Shown: one piece after another, positions 8,931-18,689 of the stretch
Position numbering within the stretch: the stretch's first letter is position 1
Layout: the number at the start of each line of letters is the position of its first letter
NCBI RefSeq assembly: GCF_016587355.1
Contig: NZ_BNJF01000006.1
Span: forward strand, 248,001-312,000
Reading direction: 5' to 3'
Length of the DNA stretch: 64,000 bases
Source of the DNA: Ktedonospora formicarum
GTDB taxonomy: Bacteria; Chloroflexota; Ktedonobacteria; Ktedonobacterales; Ktedonobacteraceae
The notes under the pieces: generated by a model
What the model saw: the letters and a program-made list of their open reading frames with translations, nothing else
What the model was told of the DNA's origin: nothing
Databases searched by the model: none
Made by a program: the position numbers and the translations under genes

Positions 8931-9387
8931 ATATATGAGGGTGTTGCCAGCGCACGACCTGTATTCTCTCAGCCTGGCAGCAACGCGAAGCGCCCCTCTT
9001 GCGGGATTATGTCTGACCCGTGGATGACATAGCGATAACGTATGGTGAGCGAGAAAAGAACAATAAGCGGAGAAAAGTGATGAAAGGATACCATGTGCGA
9101 GAGGAGTAGAGATAGCGCTATGTGCTAAAAAGAGGCATGCTCCTTCGGAGCACCACCGCGGATGAACCAAGGTATACTTGGAAGGAAGGGTCCCAACGCG
9201 CAGGACGAAGTTCACGCTTGTTAAGCCTTGAGCTTGGCTAAAAAGATGTTCCTGGGTATCGAAATGCACCACCGCATGTCGCTCCTTGAGAGGAAGCACG
9301 AAGAGGAAAGTATCATCTGTGCAGATACCCCATTGGTGACCTTTCACCCACCAACGTCTCTCTGTTTCACCAAGGAGGGTGGTTGCC
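8931..9387. other. Gap with an unrecognised, probably degenerate frame; upstream region of IS110
   Basis: A minus-strand open frame covers most of this stretch. Only its first third (around KGHQWGICTDDTFLFVLPLK) looks protein-like, vaguely like an IS66-type transposase core; I cannot assign it. In IS110 elements the non-coding flank of the transposase gene encodes the bridge RNA, so the bases just before 9388 may hold part of one; I could not identify a fold by eye. Confidence 0.3.
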
Positions 9388-10621
9388 ATGCATGTGCTTT
9401 ACCAATGTTGTTGCGGTCTTGATGTTCACAAGCGCTTCGTGGTTGCGTGTCTGATCTGGTATACCGAGGATGGCAAGCAGCACAAAGAGCTTCAACGCTT
9501 CTCCACGCTCACCCCTGATCTCCTCCGCTTGGTTGATTGGCTCCAAGCTGCCCACTGCACGCATGTGGCCCTCGAGTCCACGGGGGTCTATTGGAAGCCA
9601 ATTTTCAACCTGATGGAGGGGCTCTTCGAGATCGTGTTGGTCAATGCCCAGCACATGCGCGGCAGTCCCTGGTCGCAAAACCGACACCAAAGATGCCCAA
9701 TGGATTGCTGATTTGTTGCAACATGGCCTCCTCAAAGCCTCCTTCATTCCACCTCAACCCCAGCGCGACTTGCGCGATCTGACCCGCTATCGCAGCAATC
9801 TCAAGCAAGAGCGAACGCGTCATGTGAACCGTATCCACAAATTGCTGGAGGAAACCAACATCAAGTTGAGTTCCATCTTCGCGGACATGTTGTGCAAAAC
9901 AGGACGTGACATTCTGCATGCCCTGGCCGCCGGGGAGATCAGGCCGGAAGTGTTAGCAGATCTGGCGTTGCGACGAGCGCCCCACAAACGGGATGCCTTG
10001 GTTCCTGCCTTGCAAGGCTGCATGCGAGCCCATCACTGCTTCTTGTTGGGGGAACTCCTCATGATGGTCGAGCACCTTGAGCGCAGTATCGCACGGCTGG
10101 ATCGGGAAATCGAAGAGCGCCTTGCCCCTCAGAAGGAGACGATGGAACGACTCGATGCGATCACTGGGGTCAGTCAACGCGTGTTGGAAACGCTCTTTGC
10201 CGAGATCGGATGGGACCTGGGGACCTTCCCAGATGCGGCTCATCTCGCCTCTTGGGTGGGCATCTGCCCTGGGCAGCATGAAAGTGGAGGCAAGCGGATG
10301 AGTGGACGGACGCGCAAAGGGAATCGACATGCCAAAACCATCCTGGTGCAAGCAGGTCACGCTGCCGGAAAGACCAAAACGTACCTGGGAGCTCAATTTC
10401 GGCGGATGAGCAAGGGACGAGGACGCAAACATGCGGCAGTGGCGGTGGGACACAGTATTCTGCTGATCTACTACCAGATGCTCACTACGGGGCAGCCCTA
10501 TGAAGAGAAAGGGGAAGACTACTTTACCCAACGAGACCAACACGAGAAACAACGGCGATTGGTCAAGCAGCTAGAGCGGCTTGGGTACCACGTTGACCTG
10601 ACACCGCAACACGTCGCCTAG
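9388..10621 (+). pseudogene. IS110-family DEDD transposase, frameshifted
   Basis: The N-terminal RuvC-like half gives GLDVHKRFVV (first Asp) and VALESTGVYW (Glu). A one-base insertion near 9660 breaks the frame; removing it restores NAQHMRAVPGRKTDTKDAQWI, which contains the last two catalytic Asp residues. The downstream frame to 10621 carries the Tnp2 domain: LDAITGVSQRV, the serine region FPDAAHLASWVGICPGQHES and SGGKRMSGRTRKGN. The repaired length, about 410, is normal. The element is probably inactive unless the shift is an assembly error. Confidence 0.85.
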
Positions 10622-10729
10622 CTTCTTCTCTCGCTCTCCTCGCACCTGATGCCGGCACAGGGGGACTTTTTTTGCCTTGGGCGCAGCTGGTTCAGAGGAA
10701 GGAGTGCTGGCCTGGCCTCTTTGGACTGG

Positions 10730-13700
10730 CTAGAGAAGATCAAGCTGGCGCGCTCGTTCACATGCCTCGAAACGACTATTGATGTGCATTTTCTGATAGA
10801 TATTCTTGAGATGGGTTTTTACGGTATTGATTGTAATCACCAGCATCTCCGCTATCTCCTTTCTGGAGTATCCCTCGGCCAGCAGACGAAGCACCTGAAG
10901 TTCCTGTAGCGAGAGATCTTCGGTCAGCAGAGCGCGAGAAGGCGCGGCAGGGCGGCTCGATCTTTCCTGGGCGGCAAACAGCTTCAACAGGTGCTGGAGA
11001 TAGTTCTGGAGGTGCTTCTCGCGGATACGAGAGACGAAGGGACGCAGCAGTGAAAGCAGAGCTTCGCCTTCGTCGAGGAAGAGCCGTGCATATCCCTCTG
11101 GAACTGCTAGACTGATGACGTGACGCAAGAGCGATCTTGTGCTCGACACGTCTTTGAGCCGGTGATAGGCCAGGCTCCTCAGCAAATCTATCTCCAGCAA
11201 GCACCGGAGCTGTCCAGAGTCCCTGGTTTCCTTTTCCCAGGGGGCGAGCAACGTCAGCGTCTCCAGGGCGTTACCCTGCGCGAGCAGCCAGCGCGCCTTC
11301 AGTAACGCTTCCTGGAGGCGATACAGCTGGGGAAGATGCTCTTCTGGCTCCGGGGAGGGCGGAAGCCAGCGCGAAAGTTCGGTCAGGGGATCGAGAGCCT
11401 GGCGCAGGCGTGCCTGCATCATCTGGATCGTTCGAGAAAGATGAGGCGAACGCGCTGGATACGCACGGGCAAGCAGCGTCGAAAGCCTCTCCTGCGCCTG
11501 GCAGACCTCTCCACGGGCGTGGGAGATCCGCACCAGCAGAAGCGTCGTCCGCACCTCAAGCGGCTCATCCGCCAGTTGTCTTGCCAGGTCAAGCGCTTTT
11601 CGTGCCTCCTCTTCGGCGCGCTCCAGATCATTCCACTCATAGGAGAGTTCCGCCAGACCTGTGAGCGCTTTGCCTAGATCAGAGAGGTCCTCGTCTGCCA
11701 GCTCTACTACCTGCCTGAAAAACGTGGCTGCTTGCCGCAATTCGCCTGCCGCGCCGCATACCTCGCCCAGAGAGAGGAGCGCGACCCGTTTCCCGGGCTG
11801 ATTATTGGTCGTCGCGCAAAGGGAGAGGATCTCCTGGTAGTATGCTCTCGCCGTGGCAACCTGCCCCGCCTGCCGTGCAGCCTCTCCCATCACACCCAGA
11901 CAGACGGTACGCCATACGGACCGCTCGTCGGAAAGGCAGGTCAACGCCTGCCTCGCGAGATTCTCGGCTTCGCTGACACATTCCTGCCGTGCAGCCAGGA
12001 GCGCGCGAAAAGCGGAAACCTCACCCAGCTTGAAGATCTGCCCGGCCCCTCTCCATTCCCGCTCCGCTCCATCCAGAAAGGTCTGGACACGATCCCTGGT
12101 CGTCGGCGCGAGATGGTCAGAGGCAGAGAGGAAAGTGAGCGCACACGCATTGATGAAGCTCAAGACCGGATGTGCCAGCACCAGCGTTTCAGGGAGTTGC
12201 TGCAACCAGGTCTGCATCCTAGACAGATCATGACGCTCGGTGTAGTGCTGCTCTTGTCCCACATAGCGTTCAAGAAGCGCGACTGCCTGCGGATAGGTAC
12301 GTGCCTGCAAGGTGACTTCGATCGCTTCCGACAGGAGGCCGTGCTGCTCGTACCAGGCTGCTGCTCGCATCAAGCACAAGATCTGGGCATCTTGCGTCAG
12401 GCGTTTCAGTGCCTCAGCTTGCATCGCTTCAGCGAACAGCGCGTGATAGCGATACCATTGCCCATCGTCCCCAATCGTCTGGAGAAAAAGGTCTGCGTGT
12501 TCGATCGCTGCCAGGATGGCCTGACTGTCGTTTCGCCCTGTAACAGCATCGCAGAGGGAAGCGGTCAGGCGTTTGAGAAAACTCGTTTGCAGGAGAAACG
12601 TTTGGAGTGATTCCGATTGGGCATCGAGCACCTGTTTGACGAAGTAATCGAGCACATAGGCATGGCTGCCTTTGAAGGGGGGTGGGAAGTCGGCGGACTG
12701 CTGTTCTGAGTGATCTTTCTGCATGATCAGCGCCAGCAATCGCAGCCCGGTAATCCATCCCTCCAGATACTTGTCCAGATGAGTGATCATCGAACGCTCT
12801 AGCGGAACAGGCAGCGCCTGTTGCAGAAAGCGCTGGGACTCCTCTTGAGTAAAGCACAGATCACTGGCATGGAGTTCCACGAGCTCGTCGCGCGCGCGCA
12901 GGCTCATCAGCGGGAACGGCGGCTCAACCCGGGTGACCACCATGATATGAAAGGTTGAGGGCAGGTTGGTGAGCAAGAACGCCATTGTCTCATGGATGAT
13001 CTGAGCCGTAATGACCTGGTAATCCTCCAGGATCAGGATGCCAGGCTTTCGCTTCTGCGTGAGTTCGTTCAGAAAGAGGGTCAATGCCTTCTTCAATGGC
13101 GGGAAAGAGAAGGGCGGCGTCTCTTCTGGCGAGAGATGTGCGAGCGCAGAGCGTCCAATATCGTCCTGCCATGCCCGACAGGCCGTCAAGAGATAGCGCC
13201 AGAAACGGAGGGAATGGTTGTCGTCCACATCCAGGGAAAGCCAGGCAACGGGGGGAAAGTCGTTGCGTGAACGCCGTTCACTCAGCCAGTGGCTCACCAG
13301 CGTCGTTTTCCCGAAGCCTGCTGGGGCGGTGATCAGCATCAGCTTATGATCCAGGCTCGCATCGAGCTGGCTAAGCAGGCGTTCACGCGCAACAAACGAG
13401 GAGGGCAAGCGCGGCGGACACAATTTCGGTGCCAGCAGCAGGTCTTCTTCGCCCCATCCATCCTCGGCAGGGACGCGACGGTCTCGATCAAGGACACATT
13501 CCTCTCTCTGCGCCAGTTCGCTTGCTTGAGCGCGTCTCTGTGATGGTTCTCCGATCGCGAGCTGTGTTGTGCTGATCTTGCGGACCTCTTTTTCCAGGGC
13601 ACAGGCGGCGGCCTCCAGGCGGGCCATCGATAGCGCACCGCTTTTACCGAGATACGTTTTCACCATCTGTCTGCCCTGGCGGCGATAGCCGTACCAATAG

Positions 13701-13909
13701 CCATCCTGACCACGGCTGCGGCACTCTTTTTGCAGAGACAAAGAACCGCTCCTGCCCCGGAAGGAGAACGCGTGGCGTGCGCTCAGCCAGGCGAACCACG
13801 CGTCGGTGTCACCTTGGAGCAATGGATGTTCCTGGTCGCCCCGGTCACAGAGATCGTAGTGATCATCTTCTGGAGACCAGAGCAGGAGATAGGTGCTCGC
13901 TTTTGGCAT
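10730..13909 (-). CDS. MalT-like LuxR-family ATP-dependent transcriptional regulator
   Basis: 1059-residue STAND-type regulator. The N-terminal ~120 residues include YWYGYRRQGRQMVKTYLGK, a module common in Chloroflexota regulators. A P-loop (APAGFGKTTL) lies near residue 200, with a Walker B-like ILILEDY, a GLPLA-equivalent region (GWITGLRLLAL) and a long TPR-like helical region. The last ~65 residues are a LuxR HTH (LSLQELQVLRLLAEG, VITINTVKTHLKNIY). Start 13909 follows GGAGGAGA; the open frame extends further upstream but that part has no domain similarity. It is divergent from the FAD monooxygenase at 14201, its plausible target. Confidence 0.9.
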   Translation of the reverse strand: MPKASTYLLLWSPEDDHYDLCDRGDQEHPLLQGDTDAWFAWLSARHAFSFRGRSGSLSLQKECRSRGQDGYWYGYRRQGRQMVKTYLGKSGALSMARLEAAACALEKEVRKISTTQLAIGEPSQRRAQASELAQREECVLDRDRRVPAEDGWGEEDLLLAPKLCPPRLPSSFVARERLLSQLDASLDHKLMLITAPAGFGKTTLVSHWLSERRSRNDFPPVAWLSLDVDDNHSLRFWRYLLTACRAWQDDIGRSALAHLSPEETPPFSFPPLKKALTLFLNELTQKRKPGILILEDYQVITAQIIHETMAFLLTNLPSTFHIMVVTRVEPPFPLMSLRARDELVELHASDLCFTQEESQRFLQQALPVPLERSMITHLDKYLEGWITGLRLLALIMQKDHSEQQSADFPPPFKGSHAYVLDYFVKQVLDAQSESLQTFLLQTSFLKRLTASLCDAVTGRNDSQAILAAIEHADLFLQTIGDDGQWYRYHALFAEAMQAEALKRLTQDAQILCLMRAAAWYEQHGLLSEAIEVTLQARTYPQAVALLERYVGQEQHYTERHDLSRMQTWLQQLPETLVLAHPVLSFINACALTFLSASDHLAPTTRDRVQTFLDGAEREWRGAGQIFKLGEVSAFRALLAARQECVSEAENLARQALTCLSDERSVWRTVCLGVMGEAARQAGQVATARAYYQEILSLCATTNNQPGKRVALLSLGEVCGAAGELRQAATFFRQVVELADEDLSDLGKALTGLAELSYEWNDLERAEEEARKALDLARQLADEPLEVRTTLLLVRISHARGEVCQAQERLSTLLARAYPARSPHLSRTIQMMQARLRQALDPLTELSRWLPPSPEPEEHLPQLYRLQEALLKARWLLAQGNALETLTLLAPWEKETRDSGQLRCLLEIDLLRSLAYHRLKDVSSTRSLLRHVISLAVPEGYARLFLDEGEALLSLLRPFVSRIREKHLQNYLQHLLKLFAAQERSSRPAAPSRALLTEDLSLQELQVLRLLAEGYSRKEIAEMLVITINTVKTHLKNIYQKMHINSRFEACERARQLDLL

Positions 13910-14200
13910 ACACGGTCTCCTCCGTTCGCTGTTTCGATGATACCCAACAGTCTCCCTTTTGCGTGATTGTATCTGCTCGCCAGAGAATATGCAAGTGATA
14001 CCCAATGTCGAATCAAGCTCAAACTCCGCAAGGGAATCAACGAGAGCAGAGCGAGAACCACCCCTAAGGGTGAGCAGACTTTCTCCTTCTCTCCTGTATA
14101 TTCTTAGGTGTCGGTCACATCTCGTATCCTGAACGAAAGGGTCAGGGACCAGAAAAACCATCGTGATCACCGTCTTCCAAACAGATACGAAGGAGTCAAC
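13910..14200. promoter_or_regulatory. Divergent intergenic region between LuxR regulator and monooxygenase
   Basis: The 291 bp between the two divergent starts must hold both promoters. AAGGAG at 14190-14195 is the monooxygenase ribosome binding site. I could not define a confident -35/-10 pair or inverted operator by eye. Confidence 0.4.
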
Positions 14201-15841
14201 ATGAATACAGGAATATCGCAGACAACCATTGATGAAACGACGCCAGTGCTCATTGTGGGAGGCAGCCTGGTCGGTCTCTCGATGGCACTGTTTCTCCGCT
14301 GGCGAGGCATTCCATCCCTGGTGGTTGAGCGCCATCCAGCACCAGCACGTCTCCCGCGAGCACGAGCCATCAACCCACGCACGATGGAATTGTTCCGCGC
14401 GCTTGACCTCGAAGCTCCCATCCGTGCCGCCCGCTCGCCCCTCGACGACGATGGCCAGAGCCTGCGCGTCGAATCGCTGGCCGGGCACGAGATCGAACAG
14501 CTTTTCGAGGGCGCGCCAGAGGATCTGAATACAGCCTCACCCACCTCCTGGTGCCATATTGACCAGGACCAGTTGGAAACCATCTTGCTGACCCACTTGC
14601 AGACGATGGGAGTTGATGTCCGTTTCAACACCGAACTTGTCTCGTTTGAGCAGAATGAGCAGGGCGTCACCGCTCTGCTTCGTGAGCGAACGAGCAGCGA
14701 TACGCGGCAGGTACGGGCAAGCTATCTGGTGGGTGCGGATGGCAACCATAGCACAGTTCGCCGGACCCTCGGCATCGCAAGGCAGGGACCCGGTGTGATT
14801 GCCCACATCCCCAACATCATCTTTGAGGCCGATCTGAGTGCGGTTCTGCGTGGGCGACGAGTTACGCTCTGCTACATCGATAATCCTCAGTTGCCTGATG
14901 GACAGGGCTTTCTAATGCCCATCGACAATCAGCGGCGCTGGATGTTTACCTCCGCTCTGCATCCCGAGCGCGGAGAACGCCGTGAGGATCTGACCGATGA
15001 GCGCTGTATTGAGCAGATTCGCGTCGCTGTTGGCGTGTCCGATCTCGATGTCAAGATTCTGCCTGCCTACCCCTGGGATACTGTCAAAGTGGGGCTGTGG
15101 GAACTGACCGCCCTCTGGGCTGAGCAGTACCAGCGGGATCGCGTCTTCCTGGCCGGTGACTCGGCACACACAATCCTGCCTACCGGCGCGATGGGGGCCA
15201 GCACCGGTATCCAGGATGCGTTCAATCTCGCCTGGAAGATGGCCCTGGTCCTGGGTGGACAAGCTGCTCCTTCTCTGCTCGCCTCCTACCAAGAGGAGCG
15301 ACTCCCAGTTGGCAAGTTGATGGTGGAGCAAACGATGCAGCGCTTCCTCTATCGCACCCACAGTGGTTCCAGTTCTCTGATCGATGATGCCTCGCTGATC
15401 TTCGGCTACCGCTACCAGCGTGGAGCAATGGTGGCAGAATTGGACTCGGCTGGAGCTTCCCTGACACAGCATCCCAGGACACTCTCCGGAGAGCCAGGAA
15501 CGCGTGCTCCCCATATGGTGCTTGAGCGCGCCGGAGAGCGTCTCTCGACGATAGATCTGTTCGGACGAAACTTTGTGTTGCTGGCAGGCTCGGAGGGCTT
15601 TCCCTGGATCACTGCCGCGCGCATCGTGGCTGAGCGCCTGGGCATGCCATTGGATGCCTGGCAGATCAGCCCCACTGGGCTACGCGATGTCGAAGAACGC
15701 TGGTATGCAGCCTATGGTGTGAGCACCACCGGAATGGCTCTGGTGCGCCCCGATGGATTCGTCGCATGGCGTTCCCCAGCACACAAGACACAACCCGAGC
15801 AGGCCCTGGAGGATGTCCTGACCCGCATACTTGGAAAGTAA
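14201..15841 (+). CDS. FAD-dependent aromatic/polyketide monooxygenase (class A flavoprotein)
   Basis: 546-residue PheA/TfdB-type hydroxylase. N-terminal FAD motif is VLIVGGSLVGLSMALFL (residues ~15-32), the NADPH/FAD DG motif is YLVGADGNHSTVRR (~180) and the GD motif is VFLAGDSAHTILPTGAMG (~315), all intact. The C-terminal ~120 residues form the thioredoxin-like domain of this family. Relatives hydroxylate phenols, anthracyclines or rifamycin; I cannot choose between these. ATG 14201 has AAGGAG at -6. The LuxR regulator is divergent, and a MarR regulator with its own promoter follows, suggesting response to an aromatic compound or antibiotic (inference). Confidence 0.9.
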   Translation: MNTGISQTTIDETTPVLIVGGSLVGLSMALFLRWRGIPSLVVERHPAPARLPRARAINPRTMELFRALDLEAPIRAARSPLDDDGQSLRVESLAGHEIEQLFEGAPEDLNTASPTSWCHIDQDQLETILLTHLQTMGVDVRFNTELVSFEQNEQGVTALLRERTSSDTRQVRASYLVGADGNHSTVRRTLGIARQGPGVIAHIPNIIFEADLSAVLRGRRVTLCYIDNPQLPDGQGFLMPIDNQRRWMFTSALHPERGERREDLTDERCIEQIRVAVGVSDLDVKILPAYPWDTVKVGLWELTALWAEQYQRDRVFLAGDSAHTILPTGAMGASTGIQDAFNLAWKMALVLGGQAAPSLLASYQEERLPVGKLMVEQTMQRFLYRTHSGSSSLIDDASLIFGYRYQRGAMVAELDSAGASLTQHPRTLSGEPGTRAPHMVLERAGERLSTIDLFGRNFVLLAGSEGFPWITAARIVAERLGMPLDAWQISPTGLRDVEERWYAAYGVSTTGMALVRPDGFVAWRSPAHKTQPEQALEDVLTRILGK

Positions 15842-15858
15842 AGAAAAATACAGGAGCA

Positions 15859-15911
15859 CCATCTTGACAGTACGGTGTCATCTCGACAGTAAGCTGTCAA
15901 GATGGTATACT
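15859..15911 (+). promoter_or_regulatory. MarR operon promoter embedded in a 12-bp inverted-repeat operator
   Basis: CCATCTTGACAG (15859-15870) and CTGTCAAGATGG (15894-15905) are perfect inverted repeats, with inner TGACA/TGTCA repeats. A near-consensus promoter overlaps them: TCGACA (15883-15888), 17 bp, TATACT (15906-15911). The MarR start codon is 6 bp past the -10, so transcription should start at or next to the ATG, giving a leaderless mRNA. The operator covers the spacer, as expected for autorepression. Confidence 0.7.
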
Positions 15912-15917
15912 ACTGCT

Positions 15918-16406
15918 ATGGAATCAACAGGAAAACCAAACGACCCTCTCGGCAGGTTCGCGTTAAGCATTTTTTGGATCAACGGGTTGCTTCTGCGCAA
16001 CGGCGATAGACTGACACGATCCATCGGCCAAAGCAGCGCCAGATGGCAAGTGCTTGGTCGAGTCGGCTATCAGCCGCAGACGGTGGCGCAGATCGCGCGG
16101 GATATGGGCCATGCTCGTCAGAGCGTGCAGCGTGTTGCAGACGTTTTGGCAAAAGAAGGTCTGGTTGTCTACCAGGATAACCCAGCAAACCGGCGTTCAC
16201 CGTTGCTTGAGCTGACGCCGCACGGAGCAGACATTCTCAGGACGATCTCTTCGCTCAATGAAGAATGGACGCGACATATTATGACCAAACTCAACCCGGA
16301 GCAATTAGACACAGTAGCTGGCGCACTGGAGGAGATTGCGCACATCATGGAGGCTGATGAACAACAGACCAGCCAACAAGAGACGAGAAAAGAGGAACGA
16401 CTATGA
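15918..16406 (+). CDS. MarR-family transcriptional regulator
   Basis: 162 residues with a central winged helix-turn-helix: WQVLGRVGYQPQTVAQIARD, recognition helix HARQSVQRVADVL and wing EGLVVYQDNPANRRSPLLELT. Start 15918 is chosen over an in-frame upstream start at 15831 because the latter would include the operator and promoter in coding sequence. It overlaps the hydrolase gene by 4 bp, so the two form an operon. By family habit it represses its own operon and is released by a small aromatic or toxic ligand. Confidence 0.88.
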   Translation: MESTGKPNDPLGRFALSIFWINGLLLRNGDRLTRSIGQSSARWQVLGRVGYQPQTVAQIARDMGHARQSVQRVADVLAKEGLVVYQDNPANRRSPLLELTPHGADILRTISSLNEEWTRHIMTKLNPEQLDTVAGALEEIAHIMEADEQQTSQQETRKEERL

Positions 16407-17305
16407 ATGACCCATACGTTATTGGGCTAGACAGTAAGGATCCGGCAAACGTTGTACTCGGCGCAGCGTTTCAGTCCGACACTGTACAGTTACGTGATGC
16501 GTCAGTACAGTATGTATCGGGTGGTAGCGGTCCGCCGATTATTTTTTTGCACGGATTTTCGGAAGACTGGTACGAGTTCAGCAAGGTGATGTGCTTGCTT
16601 GCTGACCGATACACCGTTCTTGCAGTTGACTTACGGGGCATAGGAAAGTCCAAAGCGACGCGAGCAGACTATGATGCAGAGACACAGGCTCATGATATTC
16701 ACGAGCTGGCCAGCCAGCTTGCTCTTAAAAATCCCTACATTGTTGGCCATGATATGGGCGCCATGATCGCGTATGCATATGCTCGCCTTTACCCATCCGA
16801 AACCCGAGGTGTCGCTCTATTGGACGGCCCGCTCCCCGGTACTGCCAGCACCGACCTCATGGTCAAGATGCCATTTCTCTGGCACTTCACCTTTCACCGT
16901 CTCCCCAAACTTCCCGAACGGCTTATTGGTGGTCGTGAGTACACCTACTTTAAAAGGGCCTTCTTCCTTCGCTTCGCAAAGGACAAGCAGGCAATGACAG
17001 ACGCAGACATGCGTCACTATGCGAGCGCCTATACACTTCCCGAACAGCTGCGAGCTGGGCTTGGCTTGTATCGAACCTATCAAAAGAACCGGGTATTCAT
17101 GAGATCTCACCGCGACGAGCTGGATGTGCCTCTCTTCCTCATCGAGGGTGACTATGGCTCCGGTAAGCCGGGGCCAACGGCCAATGAGCTCACCAAAAAG
17201 TTTGGTTGTCGCAATGTGATGGCACAGGTAGCGGCAGGCTGTGGGCATTTTATGGCCACTGAACAGCCACAGGTTATTGCCGATCTCCTCCAAACCCAAG
17301 CGTAG
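16403..17305 (+). CDS. Alpha/beta hydrolase, epoxide hydrolase-like
   Basis: 300-residue alpha/beta-hydrolase fold enzyme. The oxyanion region is IFLHGFSEDWYEF, the nucleophile elbow GHDMGAM has Asp, as in epoxide hydrolases and haloalkane dehalogenases rather than the Ser of esterases, and the catalytic His is in AAGCGHFMATEQP. The cap region lies about residues 140-220. Translation is coupled to the MarR gene through a 4-bp overlap. A role in detoxifying or processing an epoxide or related electrophile, possibly downstream of the neighbouring monooxygenase, is an inference. Confidence 0.85.
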   Translation: MNDPYVIGLDSKDPANVVLGAAFQSDTVQLRDASVQYVSGGSGPPIIFLHGFSEDWYEFSKVMCLLADRYTVLAVDLRGIGKSKATRADYDAETQAHDIHELASQLALKNPYIVGHDMGAMIAYAYARLYPSETRGVALLDGPLPGTASTDLMVKMPFLWHFTFHRLPKLPERLIGGREYTYFKRAFFLRFAKDKQAMTDADMRHYASAYTLPEQLRAGLGLYRTYQKNRVFMRSHRDELDVPLFLIEGDYGSGKPGPTANELTKKFGCRNVMAQVAAGCGHFMATEQPQVIADLLQTQA

Positions 17306-17341
17306 TCATTTTGCAATAAGAAGCTTGTCGCGACCTGACGG

Positions 17342-18058
17342 TCAGGTCATGGGCTCTCTGTTGACGTCGCCCGTGGCTGCCTGAGGGTCTTTCGCTTCCT
17401 CGGCTTGCTCATGCACACAGATCGAGACAAACCACCTGCCTGCTTGCTCATGGATGGTGGCACTGCTAATCTTGCTGTTCAAGGGGAAATAACCATGCTC
17501 TTTGAGTCGGAGCACCCCCAAACGGGGCAACTGGATGGCATCAGGAGACACTCGAATGCTCCCGGTGAAGCGAGCACCACCGATGGCTTTCTTCCGGCTT
17601 TTGTAGCGGGGATAGCCACATGAGCCTTTCCAAGTGCCCGCTTTCTTGAGCCGGCACTTGCGAAAGAAGTGCTTGAAGGCGGCATCCAGATCGCGCAACC
17701 CCTCCTGAAAGGTGCATTTGCTGACCTCGCGCATCCAAGGCTGGGAGGGCTTGAGGGCATTGATCTCGCGATGCAGATCGATGGCGGTGGGCGTTTTCTG
17801 CCCAGCTTTGTAGGCTTCCTGTTTGCGGCGAAGGCCATAATTGAAGGCCCAGCGAGCGGCCCCGGCATGTTTGCGACAAAGTGTCTGTTGCGCGTTATTG
17901 AGATCAAGTTCTCCTCGGTAGCCACGTACCATCTTCTGCTCTTCTTCCTCTGCGATGAATGTAGAACAAATATACCACAAAGTCGCTGCTGTTTCAAGGG
18001 AAGGTCTGTCCATGTTTGCCCTTTTTTGTCCGTATTCTTGAATACAAATTATGCCCCT
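17342..18058 (-). pseudogene. TnpB N-terminal fragment (IS200/IS605), 3' truncated
   Basis: From 18013 the minus strand encodes the same N-terminal half as the broken tnpB at 43752-44968 (MVRGYRGELDLNNAQ, RWAFNYGLRRKQ, KKAIGGARFTGSIRVS). It stops just where the first RuvC motif (GVDLG) should begin, so the nuclease half is missing. The left end of the element extends to about 18058, matching 43716-43751 inverted. It is inserted into a UvrD-type helicase remnant. A small inverted repeat (GACCTGA-CGG-TCAGGTC) between the hydrolase stop and this fragment may act as a weak terminator. Confidence 0.8.
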
Positions 18059-18061
18059 CAA

Positions 18062-18398
18062 ATTCGCGCTTCCTGGCGAACTCTAGAATATTGCGTACAG
18101 TAGCCCCACGAAAGCGATAGAGAGCCTGATCTTCATCCCCTACCACAAAGAGATTGTTTTTCCCCGTTGCGCGTGCCAGTGAGAGGAGGATTTGCTCCTG
18201 TATATAATTGGTATCCTGATATTCATCAACAAGAATATAGCGTAGATCGTGGGTAATATGTTTGTGTACCTGCTCTTTTTGTAAAAGATCGTATGCGCAT
18301 TTTTGTAAATGCGCAAAGTCTATGCGATTGGTTTGTGCAAGCAGCGTTTGATAATTTTTATAAGCATGCAAGAGATAGTAGAGAAATTGATCATGCTC
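18062..18398 (-). pseudogene. UvrD/Rep-family helicase fragment
   Basis: The minus strand gives IDFAHLQKCAYDLL, the Walker B/motif II YILVDEYQDTNYIQ and motif III-like FVVGDEDQALYRFRGA, all from the middle of a superfamily 1A 3'-5' helicase. Both ends are missing: the 3' side abuts the left end of a TnpB element (about 18058) and the 5' side abuts an IS200/IS605-like end near 18400 (CTCCCCATGCCTGCAGGGC). It is not functional. Confidence 0.75.
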
Positions 18399-18476
18399 CC
18401 CATGCCTGCAGGGCTGAGTGGTATACAATTCTAACCGTTCTTGCCTTGCTTGAGCACAATTTGAGATATAAAAGCA

Positions 18477-18509
18477 CAATGGAGGCGGGCTGGTTGTCCG
18501 CCTCCATTG
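18477..18509 (-). terminator. Rho-independent terminator of the 45-residue gene
   Basis: CAATGGAGGCGG (18477-18488) and CCGCCTCCATTG (18498-18509) are perfect 12-bp complements with a 9-nt loop. On the minus strand the hairpin is followed by TGCTTTTATAT, a T-rich tail. Confidence 0.7.
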
Positions 18510-18551
18510 CTTGCTGCTCATTCATCATCTGGTTAGTAGTTCGCCAATTGA

Positions 18552-18689
18552 CTACTCTGTCTTCTTTTCCCGGAGCTCCTTTGCCTCCTGACGGAGCTGC
18601 GCGGCCTTCGTTGGGTTAGTTTCCCGATTGGCCTTGTAGTCCTTCGCTTGAGCCTTCTGCTCCAGGTCCTTGTTGGGATCCTTCGACAT
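18552..18689 (-). CDS. Small highly charged protein (45 residues), unknown function
   Basis: The frame begins MSKDPNKDLEQKAQ and ends ELREKKTE; it is rich in Lys, Glu, Gln and Ala and predicted to be one long helix. A strong binding site (TTGGAGGAACAGCGC) precedes the ATG and a terminator follows the stop by about 40 bp, which supports a real transcription unit. I do not recognise the family. No membrane segment or Cys residues. Confidence 0.65.
   Translation of the reverse strand: MSKDPNKDLEQKAQAKDYKANRETNPTKAAQLRQEAKELREKKTE

Noticed and set aside
11336..12610. Plus-strand open frames within the LuxR regulator
   Set aside because: No domain similarity or binding sites; the minus-strand frame is a complete MalT-like protein.
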